The notes under the pieces were generated by a model. That model saw only the letters and a program-made list of their open reading frames with translations, was not told the origin of the DNA and did not search any database. Both the position numbers and the translations under genes were made by a program. A stretch of 64,000 nucleotides of DNA, from positions 434,001-498,000 of the forward strand of contig NZ_SSNL01000005.1 of NCBI RefSeq assembly GCF_007004735.1, read 5' to 3'. Each line of letters starts with the position of its first letter. Within the stretch, counting starts at the first letter, position 1. This DNA is from Salinigranum halophilum (lineage in GTDB: Archaea; Halobacteriota; Halobacteria; Halobacteriales; Haloferacaceae). Of the stretch, positions 37,867 through 46,336 are shown one piece after another.

Positions 37867-38163
37867 TTAGTGTGTGGCAGAAGACTGTATCGTCACCTCG
37901 AATTCAGCGCCTCGGATACCGCGTATGCCACAAGAACAGGCGGTGAACACGGTGGAGAACGTCGTCACGGCGACCAACGGCGGCAGGGTTGCGGGCTCAG
38001 GGCGCTGTTCGAACGGGAACGTCGCGACGGAGGCGACGAACAGCGAGACGAAGAGCGCGAACGTCGCGAGCGGGGTGCAGAGGGCGCTGACGTCGTATAC
38101 CTCGGGGGCGAAGCGCAACCGGAGAGACGAGTCGAAGATCGATCGGTGACCGTCGAGCGTCAC
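37867..38163 (-). CDS. Small membrane protein coupled to ADP-ribosylglycohydrolase
   Basis: A 98-residue protein with a GTG start that overlaps the TGA of the upstream hydrolase gene (GTGA). Codon use is clearly haloarchaeal (mainly GTC, TTC, ACG, CTC), and it has two hydrophobic segments (about 30-50 and 62-82), which supports a real gene in preference to the charged frame on the other strand. The TAA stop lies close to the TATA box of the ECF operon, so the tail reads into that promoter. Family unknown. Confidence 0.5.
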   Translation of the reverse strand: MTLDGHRSIFDSSLRLRFAPEVYDVSALCTPLATFALFVSLFVASVATFPFEQRPEPATLPPLVAVTTFSTVFTACSCGIRGIRGAEFEVTIQSSATH

Positions 38164-39494
38164 CCGAGGCGGTCGGCGACAGCGGCCGTCTCCGTCACGA
38201 GCCAGTCGATGGCGGGAGACGGACGGTCGGCGAGTGCCGTGGGGACGCCCTCATCGAACCGGTTGGTCCACGCCGGCGCGACGGCGTCACGGCCGAGCGC
38301 GCAGCCGAGGACGGAGCCGACCGTCGCCGCGTTGCAGTCGGTGTCGAACCCCGCGTGGACGGCGCGGGCGAGTCCCCGAGAGAGGTCCGGCGGGGAAGCC
38401 GACGACTCCCAGACCAGCACCGCCGCGACGACCTGTGCGTTCGGCAGGACGTGGTAGCCCTCGTAGAAGTCGGCGTCGTCCCACGCGTCGTGAATGCGGT
38501 CGATAGCCGTCTCGTACGGGACGCCGGCGTCGTGCCACGAGAACACCGTCTCGACCGCATCGGTGAACCGCGAGTCGGCGGGGACTTCGGTCAGTCCCAC
38601 GTCCATCGCGTCGCGGACCGTCTCGACCGCGGGGACGGCCGCGAGCGTCGCCGCGACCCACATCGCCCCGTACAGGCCGTTGCGGACGTGGCTGAGGCGG
38701 GCGTCGCGGTGAGCAAGCGCGGCCGCACGCTCCGGAGCGCCCGGGGCGACGTAGCCGTAACAGTCGCCGCGAATCTGCGCACCGATGAGTTCGCGGTACG
38801 GGTTCCGGTGGGTCGCCGTCTCGGGCGGGTCGACCCCGTCGAGGAGGTTCCGATACGCGACCCGCTCGGCGGTGTGGAGCGCACACGCCGGCAGCTGTGT
38901 CACCCACGTCCGTGCGAGGTCAGCGGTGGTGAACTGAGCGCCGGCACGCCGGAGCGTCTCCAAGGCGGCGACGGTGAAGTCGACGTCGTCGTCACGGACC
39001 CGCTCGTCGCGGTCGACCCACCCACCAGTCGCGTCGAGGTCGAAGCGGTCGCTCCCGGAACGGTCGGCACGGAGGTACCCCCCGAGCGACTGATCGGTCG
39101 TCTCGAGGAAGTCGTGGATTTCGGCTCGGGTCCACGTCTCGACCGGCTTGCCGAGGAAGCAGCCGGCGACCCGTCCCGCCCACGCCCCGGCGAGGCGATC
39201 GGAGCGGGCGTCGGGAGTCGTCGAGAGTGTCCGCGGGCCCGGCGGCCGGGCCGCGTGGATGGCGTCGAGGGTGTCCGGTTCGTCGTCGCGGGGGTCCGGT
39301 AGTGACCCACAGCGGTCGAGAAGCGACCGAGCGCGCCGTCGAACGTCCGCCTCCGTCGGGTCGCCGGCCGTCAGTTCCGCACGCAGCGCGCCGAAATCAG
39401 CGTCGACCGCCTCGGTCAGTCGGCCCGTGTCGGCGAGCTGGCGGCGCTCGACGTCGAGTGCCGCCGGACCGACCGTGAGGTAGTCGAGGTGCAT
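38160..39494 (-). CDS. ADP-ribosylglycohydrolase family protein
   Basis: A 444-residue member of the ADP-ribosyl hydrolase (DraG/ARH) family. The N-terminal domain (about 1-100) is extra; the catalytic domain begins LAGAWAGRVAGCFLGKPVE and contains the acidic metal-binding motifs DDDVDFT and GFDTDCNAATVGSVLGCALG, characteristic of the di-Mg2+ site. Such enzymes remove ADP-ribose from proteins or hydrolyse related ADP-ribosyl or nucleoside conjugates. The start MHLDYLTVGPA is preferred to one 24 nt upstream. It lies upstream of, and may be co-regulated with, the small membrane protein and ECF operon. Confidence 0.85.
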   Translation of the reverse strand: MHLDYLTVGPAALDVERRQLADTGRLTEAVDADFGALRAELTAGDPTEADVRRRARSLLDRCGSLPDPRDDEPDTLDAIHAARPPGPRTLSTTPDARSDRLAGAWAGRVAGCFLGKPVETWTRAEIHDFLETTDQSLGGYLRADRSGSDRFDLDATGGWVDRDERVRDDDVDFTVAALETLRRAGAQFTTADLARTWVTQLPACALHTAERVAYRNLLDGVDPPETATHRNPYRELIGAQIRGDCYGYVAPGAPERAAALAHRDARLSHVRNGLYGAMWVAATLAAVPAVETVRDAMDVGLTEVPADSRFTDAVETVFSWHDAGVPYETAIDRIHDAWDDADFYEGYHVLPNAQVVAAVLVWESSASPPDLSRGLARAVHAGFDTDCNAATVGSVLGCALGRDAVAPAWTNRFDEGVPTALADRPSPAIDWLVTETAAVADRLG

Positions 39495-40070
39495 GCAGAA
39501 CGGTACGACGAGCCACACTTAGTTCCGGGTGTCACTCGCGCCCGGTGGCGGTCAGCCACTGGTCGGCTCTGCGCCCTCACCGGGAACGCCGAACCCCTCG
39601 TCGACGACGCCGTCCGCCGCGGCGACGCGCCCACCGGAGTCCGAAAGCAGCGGGAAGTCGATGTTGTCCGCGCGGGCGAATCACTGGTGGGCGTCGACGC
39701 TGTCCGCGCCGAAGCCGTCCGCGGGGAGGCGACCTTCACGAGGGACGCACAAGGCCCCGTATCGGAGAGGCGAGACGAGTCACAGCGGCGTCCGCAGCCG
39801 AACCGTCCGTCACCGCGGCGGCGCTCGGATGGCGGGGCTCGCTCTCCACCGTGATAATCTGGACTATACGGTTATCTTGGTGAGCAGAATTGTGGCATCA
39901 ATGACCCCACCGCCAACTACTCGACCGATCCGACCGACTCGTGGACACGGGCCGGGAACCCACGTGCGTTCACCACCGGGCGGCGGCGGGGGACCCAGCG
40001 TCGACCACGGACCCAGCCGACTGCGCGGTCACACCGGTCGTCGCGACGACACGGGGAGGGATGAGCGCCC
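39495..40070. other. Long intergenic region upstream of the surface protein
   Basis: Apart from the peroxiredoxin relic, no gene is seen. GGACTATACGG near 39861-39871 may be a TATA box, though it is about 200 nt from the GTG start of the surface protein; the sequence in between is GC-rich without a convincing frame. Confidence 0.35.
39551..39715 (-). pseudogene. Decayed peroxiredoxin (AhpC/TSA) fragment
   Basis: On the minus strand the frame reads a peroxiredoxin core segment, SVDAHQ, stop, FARADNIDFPLLSDSGGR, then VAAADGVVDEGFGVPGEG, where FPLLSD and the following GV match the thioredoxin-fold region after the catalytic cysteine. It has an internal stop, no catalytic cysteine part, and another stop soon after. 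I read it as a relic, not a functional gene. Confidence 0.45.
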
Positions 40071-43000
40071 GTGACAGAGCGCTGGTTCGCCGGACGCCCG
40101 CTGGGAGTGCTGCTCGTGGTCGTCCTCGTCGTATCGGGCACGATCGTCGTCGAACCGGTGCGAGCGAACGGCTCCGACATCCAGTCGGGGACGATCGACA
40201 CGTTCGGCAGTAACGCCTGGGCGTTCAACGACATGGCGCAGAACAGTTCCGGAACCATCCATCAAGTCAACATCGACGAGAACGACCGTATCACCGTCCG
40301 AGCGTGGGACGGCTCCGCGTGGTCGGTCGTGACCTCGTTCACGGCGGGGGAGGTGACCGACGTCACGGTCGATTCCCTCTCGAACGACCTCAGTCTCGAC
40401 ATCGACGCACAGGACCACCTGCACCTCACGTACAGAGGCTCGATCGGGTCCGGCGTCGACAACACCCGCGGTGTCCTCTACGGCGAGTACGACGGGTCGT
40501 CGTGGACGCACTCGTGGGTCGAGAGCGCCACCCACCCGAACGGGTGGAACAACTTCGACGACCCCCTGCTGGTCGTCGAGGACGACGGCACTCCCCACCT
40601 CCAGTACGAGTTCTCCGGTGAGAGCACGAACGACATCCGCTACGCCACGCCCGACGGCGCTGGCGGGTGGACCATCGAGACCATCGTCTCGACCGACGGC
40701 AGCGGGACGGACGAGGTGTTCACCGGAGCCGTCGACGTCGACAGCACCGGAACCGTCCACATGTGGTACACCCGCGAGGACGACCAGAACACGTACACCG
40801 GAAACGTCTACCACACGACGCGACCGTCGGGCGGCAGCTGGAGCAGTCCGACGAAGCTGCTCGACTCGACGGGCGACGGTATCGACTACGACTTCGGTGG
40901 CGCGCTCGTCGCCGACGGTGACCAGCATCTGGTCTACTCCTACACCGAGTGGGACACCGACTGGAACGTCGTCAACAGCGAGATTCGCCACGTGAGCGAC
41001 GAGACCGGGTCGATGCAGGATACTCTCGTCGACCAGAGTACCTCCCGCTCGCTCGTCGCGCTCGGGGTCGCTACGACGACACAGGGTGCCCACGACGTGT
41101 ACGTGATGGCCGACTCCTCCAACGCCGACTGGACGGTCGTCCACCAGCAGTTCTACGGACGGAACGCCGACGACCAGTGGGTCGACGGCACGGACCTGAG
41201 CTTCACGTCGAACAGCATCGGCGAGATGGTGTTCGAGGTGAACCCGTCGGGCGAACTCGTGACGGTCACCGAAGGGACGAACCTGCGGAACGTCTACTAC
41301 AAGGCCGGACCCGTGAGTGCGTTCGTCCCCGTGCCCAACGATCCGCCGGCGTTCGACACCGCGTCGCCGACTCTCTCGGTCGACGAGGACAGCGGCGCGA
41401 CGAGCATCGACAGTCTCCTCACGGCGACCGACACCGAAGGCGGAAGTACCCTGACGTGGTCTGTGGCGAGCACACCGTCGAACGGGACGCTCGGCGGCTT
41501 CGACGCGACTGCGAGTACCGGGACCGGCGTGGCCCCGTCGGGACTGACCTACACCCCCGACCCCGACTTCTTCGGCAGCGACAGCTTCGACGTGCAGGTC
41601 GCCGACGGCCTCGGTGGGACCGACACGGTGACCGTCGACGTGACCGTCTCCGGCGTCGGTGACGTGCCGGTCGCCGGCGACGAGACCCTGACGACGGACG
41701 AGGACACCGAGGGGAGCATCACCTTGCCGGCGGTGGACGCCGACGGCGACTCGCTCACTTACGCCGTGACGGCCCAGCCGACAGACGGGGTGGTGACGGT
41801 CGACGGCACCACGCTCACCTACGACCCCGACGCGGACTTCGTCGGATCGAACGTCTTCAGTTACCGGGTCGACGACGGCACCGACGGCACCGACACGGGG
41901 GACGTCTCGGTGACCGTCTCGGCGACGAACGACCCGCCGGTCGCGACGGCAACCAGCCTCACCACCGACGAGGAGGTCACCGCCGAGGTCGACGTCAGCG
42001 CGACCGACGTCGACGGCGACACGTTGACCTACAGCGTCGCCGCACAGGCCGCCGACGGCTGGGTGTACAACACCGACAACACGTTCACGTACGTACCCGA
42101 CACCGACTTCTTCGGGACCGACGCGTTCACCTACGAGGTCGACGACGGCAACGGCGGGACCGACACCGCGACCGTCTCCGTCACGGTCACCAACGTCAAC
42201 GACGCGCCGGTCGCCCCCGACGACGGACTGACCACCGACGAAGACACCCCGGGGACGCTCGCGGGCCCGGCGACCGACGTCGACGGCGACGACCTGACGT
42301 ACACGGTACACACGTCGCCGTCGAACGGGAGCGTCTCCGTCGCCGATGGGACGTTCACCTTCACGCCCGATGCCGACTTCACCGGGAGCGATGCGTTCAC
42401 CTACGAGGTCGACGACGGCAACGGCGGGACCGACACCGGAACCGTCTCGGTCACCGTCGCCGCGGTCAACGACGCGCCGGTCGCGGGCGACGACGACTAC
42501 ACGACCGCCGAGGATACGACGCTGACCGTTTCGACACCCGGCGTCCTCGGCAACGACGCCGACGTCGACGCCGACAGCCTGACCGCGACAGTCACCGACA
42601 GCCCAACGAACGGGTCGCTCAGCCTCGCCGCCGACGGCTCGTTCGACTACACCCCGGACGCCGACTTCTTCGGAACCGACGCGTTCACCTACGAGGTCGA
42701 CGACGGCAACGGCGGGACCGACACCGGAACCGTCTCGGTCACCGTCACCGGGGTCAACGACGCCCCGGCGGCGACCGGGGACAGCTACACGACCGACGAG
42801 GACACGGCTCTCTCCGTCTCGACGCCCGGCGTCCTCGGCAACGACGCCGACGTCGACGCCGACAGCCTGACGGCGACAGTCACCGGCAGTCCGACGAACG
42901 GGTCGCTCACCCTCGCCGCCGATGGCTCGTTCGACTACACCCCGGATGCCGACTTCTTCGGAACCGACGCGTTCACCTACGAGGTCGACGACAGGAACGG

Positions 43001-44867
43001 CGAGACCGACACTGGGTCCGTCTCCATCACTGTCGCTGCGGTCAACGACGCGCCGACCGTCGCCGACGACGAGTACACCACCGACGAGGATACGACGCTG
43101 ACCGTGGACGTCGCTGGGGGCGTCCTCGCGAACGACACCGACGTCGAGGGCGAGGGGCTCACCGCCTCGGTCGTGTCGGGCCCGTCGAACGGGACGCTCA
43201 CGCTCTTTACCGACGGCTCGTTCACCTACGACCCGGACACCGACTTCGCCGGGGCGGACAGCTTCACCTACGAGGCCAGAGACGACACCGGGGCCACCAC
43301 CGGAGGAACGGTCACGGTGACCGTCGCCGTCGTCGCCGACGCGCCGCGTCTCTCGAACCTCGATGGGACGACCGTCACGTACACCGAGGACGGGATGCCG
43401 GTCGAACTCGACACGGCACCGCACGTCACGGTCACCGACCCCGACCCGGATGGGAGCCGGACGACGGGGACGCTCGTCGCCAGCGTCACGGCGAACGGAA
43501 CGGCCGAAGAGGACGTGCTCGCGCTGAACACCAGCGGCCCCGTCTCGCTGTCGGCCGGGACGACCGCCGGGTCGACGGTCGGCGTCTCCGGGACAACGGT
43601 CGGGACCGTCCGGGCAGGCGAGACGGGGGCCGACGGGGAACCGTTCGGCGTCGACTTCGAGCCCGGCATCACGGACGCGCAGGTCGAATCGTTGCTCCGG
43701 GCCATCACGTACGAGAACGTGAACGCGGATGCGCCGGACACGCGTTCTCGGACCGTGACGGTGACGGTCACCGACGCCGGTGGGTCGGACACCGCCACGG
43801 TGACGGTTCCGGTCGTCGCGACGAACGATGCACCGACCGTCGCCGCCGACCACTACAGCATGAACGAAGACGAGTCGCTCTCGGTCCCGGCTCCCGGCGT
43901 CCTCAGCAACGACACCGACGCCGACGGGGACACGCTCGCGGTGAACACCACGGCCGGGGCGGCTCCGACGAACGGGACGCTGACGCGGTTCGCGAACGGG
44001 TCGTTCGTGTACACGCCGAATCCCGACTTCGCAGGGACCGACAGCTTCGTCTACGAAGTCGCCGACGGCAACGGAGGCACCGACACCGGGACCGTCACCG
44101 TGGTCGTGACCGACGTCCCGGAGCCGAGGGGCAGCAGCGAGGAGGAGACGACGGCGGGTCGGGTCCTGCTCTCGACGTCGAGCCCCATCGACAGCGTGAC
44201 CGGCCGGGCGACGTTCGGCGCGGCCAGCGACTCGGTCGAGTCGGTCCAGGTCGAGTTCGCGGGGCACGCGCGCGGGCGCTGGCGCACCAGCCAACTGGAG
44301 CGCCCGCCGGCCGAGTCGAACTACGCCGGTGACGAGGAGGACGTCGTCGCCTCGCTCGACATCACCGTCCCGCCGAACGTCGAGAACAGACCGGCCGTCA
44401 TCACGATGACCATCCACGAGTCGCGGGTCGATTCGATGGGCGTCACGTCCGACCAACTGGTCGTCGACCACTACGACGAGCCGACGGACACGTGGACACG
44501 GCTGGACTCGCGCGTCGTCGGGACGGCGAACGGCTACGTCACCCTCGAGGTGCAGACGCCGCACTTCTCGCTGTTCGTCATCGCTGCCGACCGGTCCGTC
44601 GCCTCCCCCTCGACGGCCGGCCCGACCCGACCCACGACCCCGGACGCGACAGACGGGAGCGGTGACTCGGCGGGCGAGGACGGTCCGCTCGACGACGTCG
44701 TGTCGGACCTGGTCGATGCCGAACCCGTTCCCGACGTGGATGTCGACGTCGACGCCGCCGAGGTCGCACCGGAAACCGTCCCCGGTCCCGACGAGACCGT
44801 GGGCGCGGCGGTGGTCGCGCTCCTGCTTGCACTGGTCGCGGTCGGCGTCGGACTCCGCCGCCGGTAA
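40071..44867 (+). CDS. Large cell-surface protein with tandem cadherin-like repeats
   Basis: A 1598-residue secreted protein. Signal peptide (about 1-32), a beta-propeller-like domain (about 40-415) of repeated DG/W-containing blades, then seven to eight cadherin-like (tandem-95) repeats from residue 423 to about 1355, each opening NDAPxxxxDxYTTDEDT and rich in D/N calcium-type motifs, a single different domain (about 1090-1250), a PGF-pre-PGF-like domain (about 1365-1500), a T/P/D linker and a C-terminal membrane helix ending LRRR. It starts at GTG (40071) with GGGGAGGG upstream. The protein is strongly acidic; such proteins mediate adhesion or S-layer association. Repeat units are also highly similar in DNA. 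Confidence 0.88.
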   Translation: MTERWFAGRPLGVLLVVVLVVSGTIVVEPVRANGSDIQSGTIDTFGSNAWAFNDMAQNSSGTIHQVNIDENDRITVRAWDGSAWSVVTSFTAGEVTDVTVDSLSNDLSLDIDAQDHLHLTYRGSIGSGVDNTRGVLYGEYDGSSWTHSWVESATHPNGWNNFDDPLLVVEDDGTPHLQYEFSGESTNDIRYATPDGAGGWTIETIVSTDGSGTDEVFTGAVDVDSTGTVHMWYTREDDQNTYTGNVYHTTRPSGGSWSSPTKLLDSTGDGIDYDFGGALVADGDQHLVYSYTEWDTDWNVVNSEIRHVSDETGSMQDTLVDQSTSRSLVALGVATTTQGAHDVYVMADSSNADWTVVHQQFYGRNADDQWVDGTDLSFTSNSIGEMVFEVNPSGELVTVTEGTNLRNVYYKAGPVSAFVPVPNDPPAFDTASPTLSVDEDSGATSIDSLLTATDTEGGSTLTWSVASTPSNGTLGGFDATASTGTGVAPSGLTYTPDPDFFGSDSFDVQVADGLGGTDTVTVDVTVSGVGDVPVAGDETLTTDEDTEGSITLPAVDADGDSLTYAVTAQPTDGVVTVDGTTLTYDPDADFVGSNVFSYRVDDGTDGTDTGDVSVTVSATNDPPVATATSLTTDEEVTAEVDVSATDVDGDTLTYSVAAQAADGWVYNTDNTFTYVPDTDFFGTDAFTYEVDDGNGGTDTATVSVTVTNVNDAPVAPDDGLTTDEDTPGTLAGPATDVDGDDLTYTVHTSPSNGSVSVADGTFTFTPDADFTGSDAFTYEVDDGNGGTDTGTVSVTVAAVNDAPVAGDDDYTTAEDTTLTVSTPGVLGNDADVDADSLTATVTDSPTNGSLSLAADGSFDYTPDADFFGTDAFTYEVDDGNGGTDTGTVSVTVTGVNDAPAATGDSYTTDEDTALSVSTPGVLGNDADVDADSLTATVTGSPTNGSLTLAADGSFDYTPDADFFGTDAFTYEVDDRNGETDTGSVSITVAAVNDAPTVADDEYTTDEDTTLTVDVAGGVLANDTDVEGEGLTASVVSGPSNGTLTLFTDGSFTYDPDTDFAGADSFTYEARDDTGATTGGTVTVTVAVVADAPRLSNLDGTTVTYTEDGMPVELDTAPHVTVTDPDPDGSRTTGTLVASVTANGTAEEDVLALNTSGPVSLSAGTTAGSTVGVSGTTVGTVRAGETGADGEPFGVDFEPGITDAQVESLLRAITYENVNADAPDTRSRTVTVTVTDAGGSDTATVTVPVVATNDAPTVAADHYSMNEDESLSVPAPGVLSNDTDADGDTLAVNTTAGAAPTNGTLTRFANGSFVYTPNPDFAGTDSFVYEVADGNGGTDTGTVTVVVTDVPEPRGSSEEETTAGRVLLSTSSPIDSVTGRATFGAASDSVESVQVEFAGHARGRWRTSQLERPPAESNYAGDEEDVVASLDITVPPNVENRPAVITMTIHESRVDSMGVTSDQLVVDHYDEPTDTWTRLDSRVVGTANGYVTLEVQTPHFSLFVIAADRSVASPSTAGPTRPTTPDATDGSGDSAGEDGPLDDVVSDLVDAEPVPDVDVDVDAAEVAPETVPGPDETVGAAVVALLLALVAVGVGLRRR
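42123..43010 (+). repeat. Near-identical direct DNA repeats inside the surface protein gene
   Basis: GCGTTCACCTACGAGGTCGA and the following 25-30 bases recur at 42123, 42393, 42681 and 42969, with spacings of 270, 288 and 288 nt (90, 96 and 96 codons). Each copy is the end of one cadherin-like repeat. Nucleotide similarity beyond that needed for protein similarity suggests recent duplication or gene conversion. Confidence 0.85.
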
Positions 44868-45076
44868 GCGCCGTGTCGACGTCGCATCCGGGCTGTCCGG
44901 GTCCCGCGACCCCGTCGGGATGCGACCCGTTCGTCGCGAGCGACGACTGCAGGACTGACCAGTGTCGATGAAGCCCGTTCGGGCGTGTGTGTGCCTCACA
45001 CGGCCTGAGAAGCGAGTCGTAACGCTTTTTGACTGCACACGACTTTGACTGTATTGCAGACGCAAGCACCCAGCGT

Positions 45077-45149
45077 GTCCGGGTTGGGGTAATGGTTATC
45101 CTTCAGCCTTGTGGAGGCTGAGAAGTGGGTTCGATTCTCACACCCGGAC
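45077..45149 (+). tRNA. tRNA-His (anticodon GUG)
   Basis: Cloverleaf: acceptor TCCGGGT (45078-45084) pairs with ACCCGGA (45142-45148); T arm GTGGG-TTCGATT-CTCAC; anticodon stem CAGCC/GGCTG with loop TTGTGGA, anticodon GTG. Position -1 is G (45077) and position 73 is C (45149), the G-1:C73 pair that marks tRNA-His. No CCA is encoded. No intron is seen. It is the likely boundary of the genomic island to its right. Confidence 0.93.
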
Positions 45150-45172
45150 CATGTCAGAAATTAAACATGTTT

Positions 45173-45188
45173 GCAGGACGTTTCCTGC
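45173..45188 (+). terminator. Hairpin downstream of tRNA-His
   Basis: GCAGGA-CGTT-TCCTGC, a perfect 6-bp stem with a 4-nt loop, 24 nt after the tRNA. It may assist 3' processing or termination; there is no strong T-run directly behind it. Confidence 0.3.
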
Positions 45189-45263
45189 GAACGGTTCTTT
45201 ATACGACTTCGGAGTCGCTACGCTCTCGGCCTATTTTGTCAAAGATAAAGTCAAATTTCCAAA

Positions 45264-46088
45264 CTACTCCCGGTCACGGAGTGCCCGCAGTCGCTCGGGA
45301 CTGATCTTCCCGAACTCGGCTTTTCGGTGACACCGACTGCAGAGAGACGCGACGTTGTCGAGGAAGTGCGCGTCCTCACGGCTGAGGTCCTCAGCTTCGA
45401 TGTACCACCGCACGGGGACGATGTGGTGCACGTCAGGATTGCGGCCGATCTCCTCACGGGTCACGCCACAGACGACACACTGGTGCCCATCTCGTTCGAG
45501 TGCGTCCGAACGGACAGCAGCCCAGCCACTCCCGTACGCTTCGTTGCCGCCGCCGAGCCAGTTCGGGTGCCCGTCCCCAGAGAAGGTCTCCGAAAGCCAC
45601 TGAGAACGACATTCTTCCCCGCAAAGAACGACGTCACCGATGTTGCTCGGATATCGTTCGACCACGTCGCCACAGACGTCGCACTCGGTCGTGCGTCGGC
45701 CCCCCGACCACCGGGGATTGCGGGGGCCGTCGATACTGGGTGGTGTTCGCCACTGTTCAGTCGTGACACACTCGGAACAGTACAATCCTCGCTTCTCCGA
45801 AGGGTAGTACTCGAACGTTGCACCACAGATACGACAGGTCGTCTCCGTCTTCCCACCTCGATAGTTCGGATTTCGCTCCCCGGCGTAGGGAGCCGCCTCG
45901 GTGAGGCACGCCTCAGAGCAGTATTTCTTCTCGTAGTCGCTGTAGAACGCATCGCCACAGTGATCGCACTCGCGATTTCGGAGGCGCTCGCCGTGTACAA
46001 TCGAGTGGTGGACACCGAGACCACGGCGGGAGCTGAAGGGTTGACCGCACGTCGGACAGGTGTGGTCGTCGTATGCGTTAGTCGTCAT
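45264..46088 (-). CDS. HNH endonuclease with multiple zinc knuckles
   Basis: A 274-residue protein. N-terminal C2H2 finger (TCPTCGQPFSSRRGLGVHHSIVHG), then three CxxC-type zinc modules (ECDHCG with YCSEAC; TCRICG with YCSECV; ECDVCG with LCGEEC), then an HNH domain (about 195-260; CVVCGVTREEIGRNPDVHHIVPVRWY, ASLCSRCHRKAE). Zinc-knuckle HNH proteins of this type are frequent in haloarchaeal islands and may be homing or phage-type nucleases. It is the first gene right of tRNA-His. Family recognised, role inferred. Confidence 0.8.
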   Translation of the reverse strand: MTTNAYDDHTCPTCGQPFSSRRGLGVHHSIVHGERLRNRECDHCGDAFYSDYEKKYCSEACLTEAAPYAGERNPNYRGGKTETTCRICGATFEYYPSEKRGLYCSECVTTEQWRTPPSIDGPRNPRWSGGRRTTECDVCGDVVERYPSNIGDVVLCGEECRSQWLSETFSGDGHPNWLGGGNEAYGSGWAAVRSDALERDGHQCVVCGVTREEIGRNPDVHHIVPVRWYIEAEDLSREDAHFLDNVASLCSRCHRKAEFGKISPERLRALRDRE

Positions 46089-46303
46089 CGGTCAGAGACG
46101 CTCCGGGAGTGGATGGGCGGTGAAGAGACGATACAGCAGTCGGTGAGTCGTGGGTGTGGTCGCATTGTATTGCTGCGGTGACTCGGATGAGTTCCCGCAC
46201 TCCTCTTTGGGGACGACAAAAGTCACGGGCGGAGCACTCCCCAGTCGTAGTTCCGCTGAGAGTATTCAATCGGATAGTGATTTTCTATCAGTTCCTCAGA
46301 CTA

Positions 46304-46316
46304 CCATATTATATTG
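46304..46316 (+). promoter_or_regulatory. TATA box flanked by inverted repeats
   Basis: CCATATTATATTG, centred about 27 nt upstream of the ATG at 46337. CTATCA (46285-46290) and TGATAG (46315-46320) form inverted repeats around it, and GATAG/CTATC arms also occur at 46273-46289, suggesting operator sites. Confidence 0.55.
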
Positions 46317-46336
46317 ATAGTCTATGAATGGAGAAC

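Noticed and set aside
42100-43300. Regular repeats resembling a CRISPR array
   Set aside because: Units are 270-288 nt and encode protein repeats in frame; no 25-40-nt repeats with unique spacers.
40029-45065. 1678-codon open frame on the minus strand opposite the surface protein
   Set aside because: It is a consequence of high GC and of the repeated D/V/G/T codons in the real gene; the translation is R/V/D-rich with no domain and follows the repeat period of the plus-strand gene.
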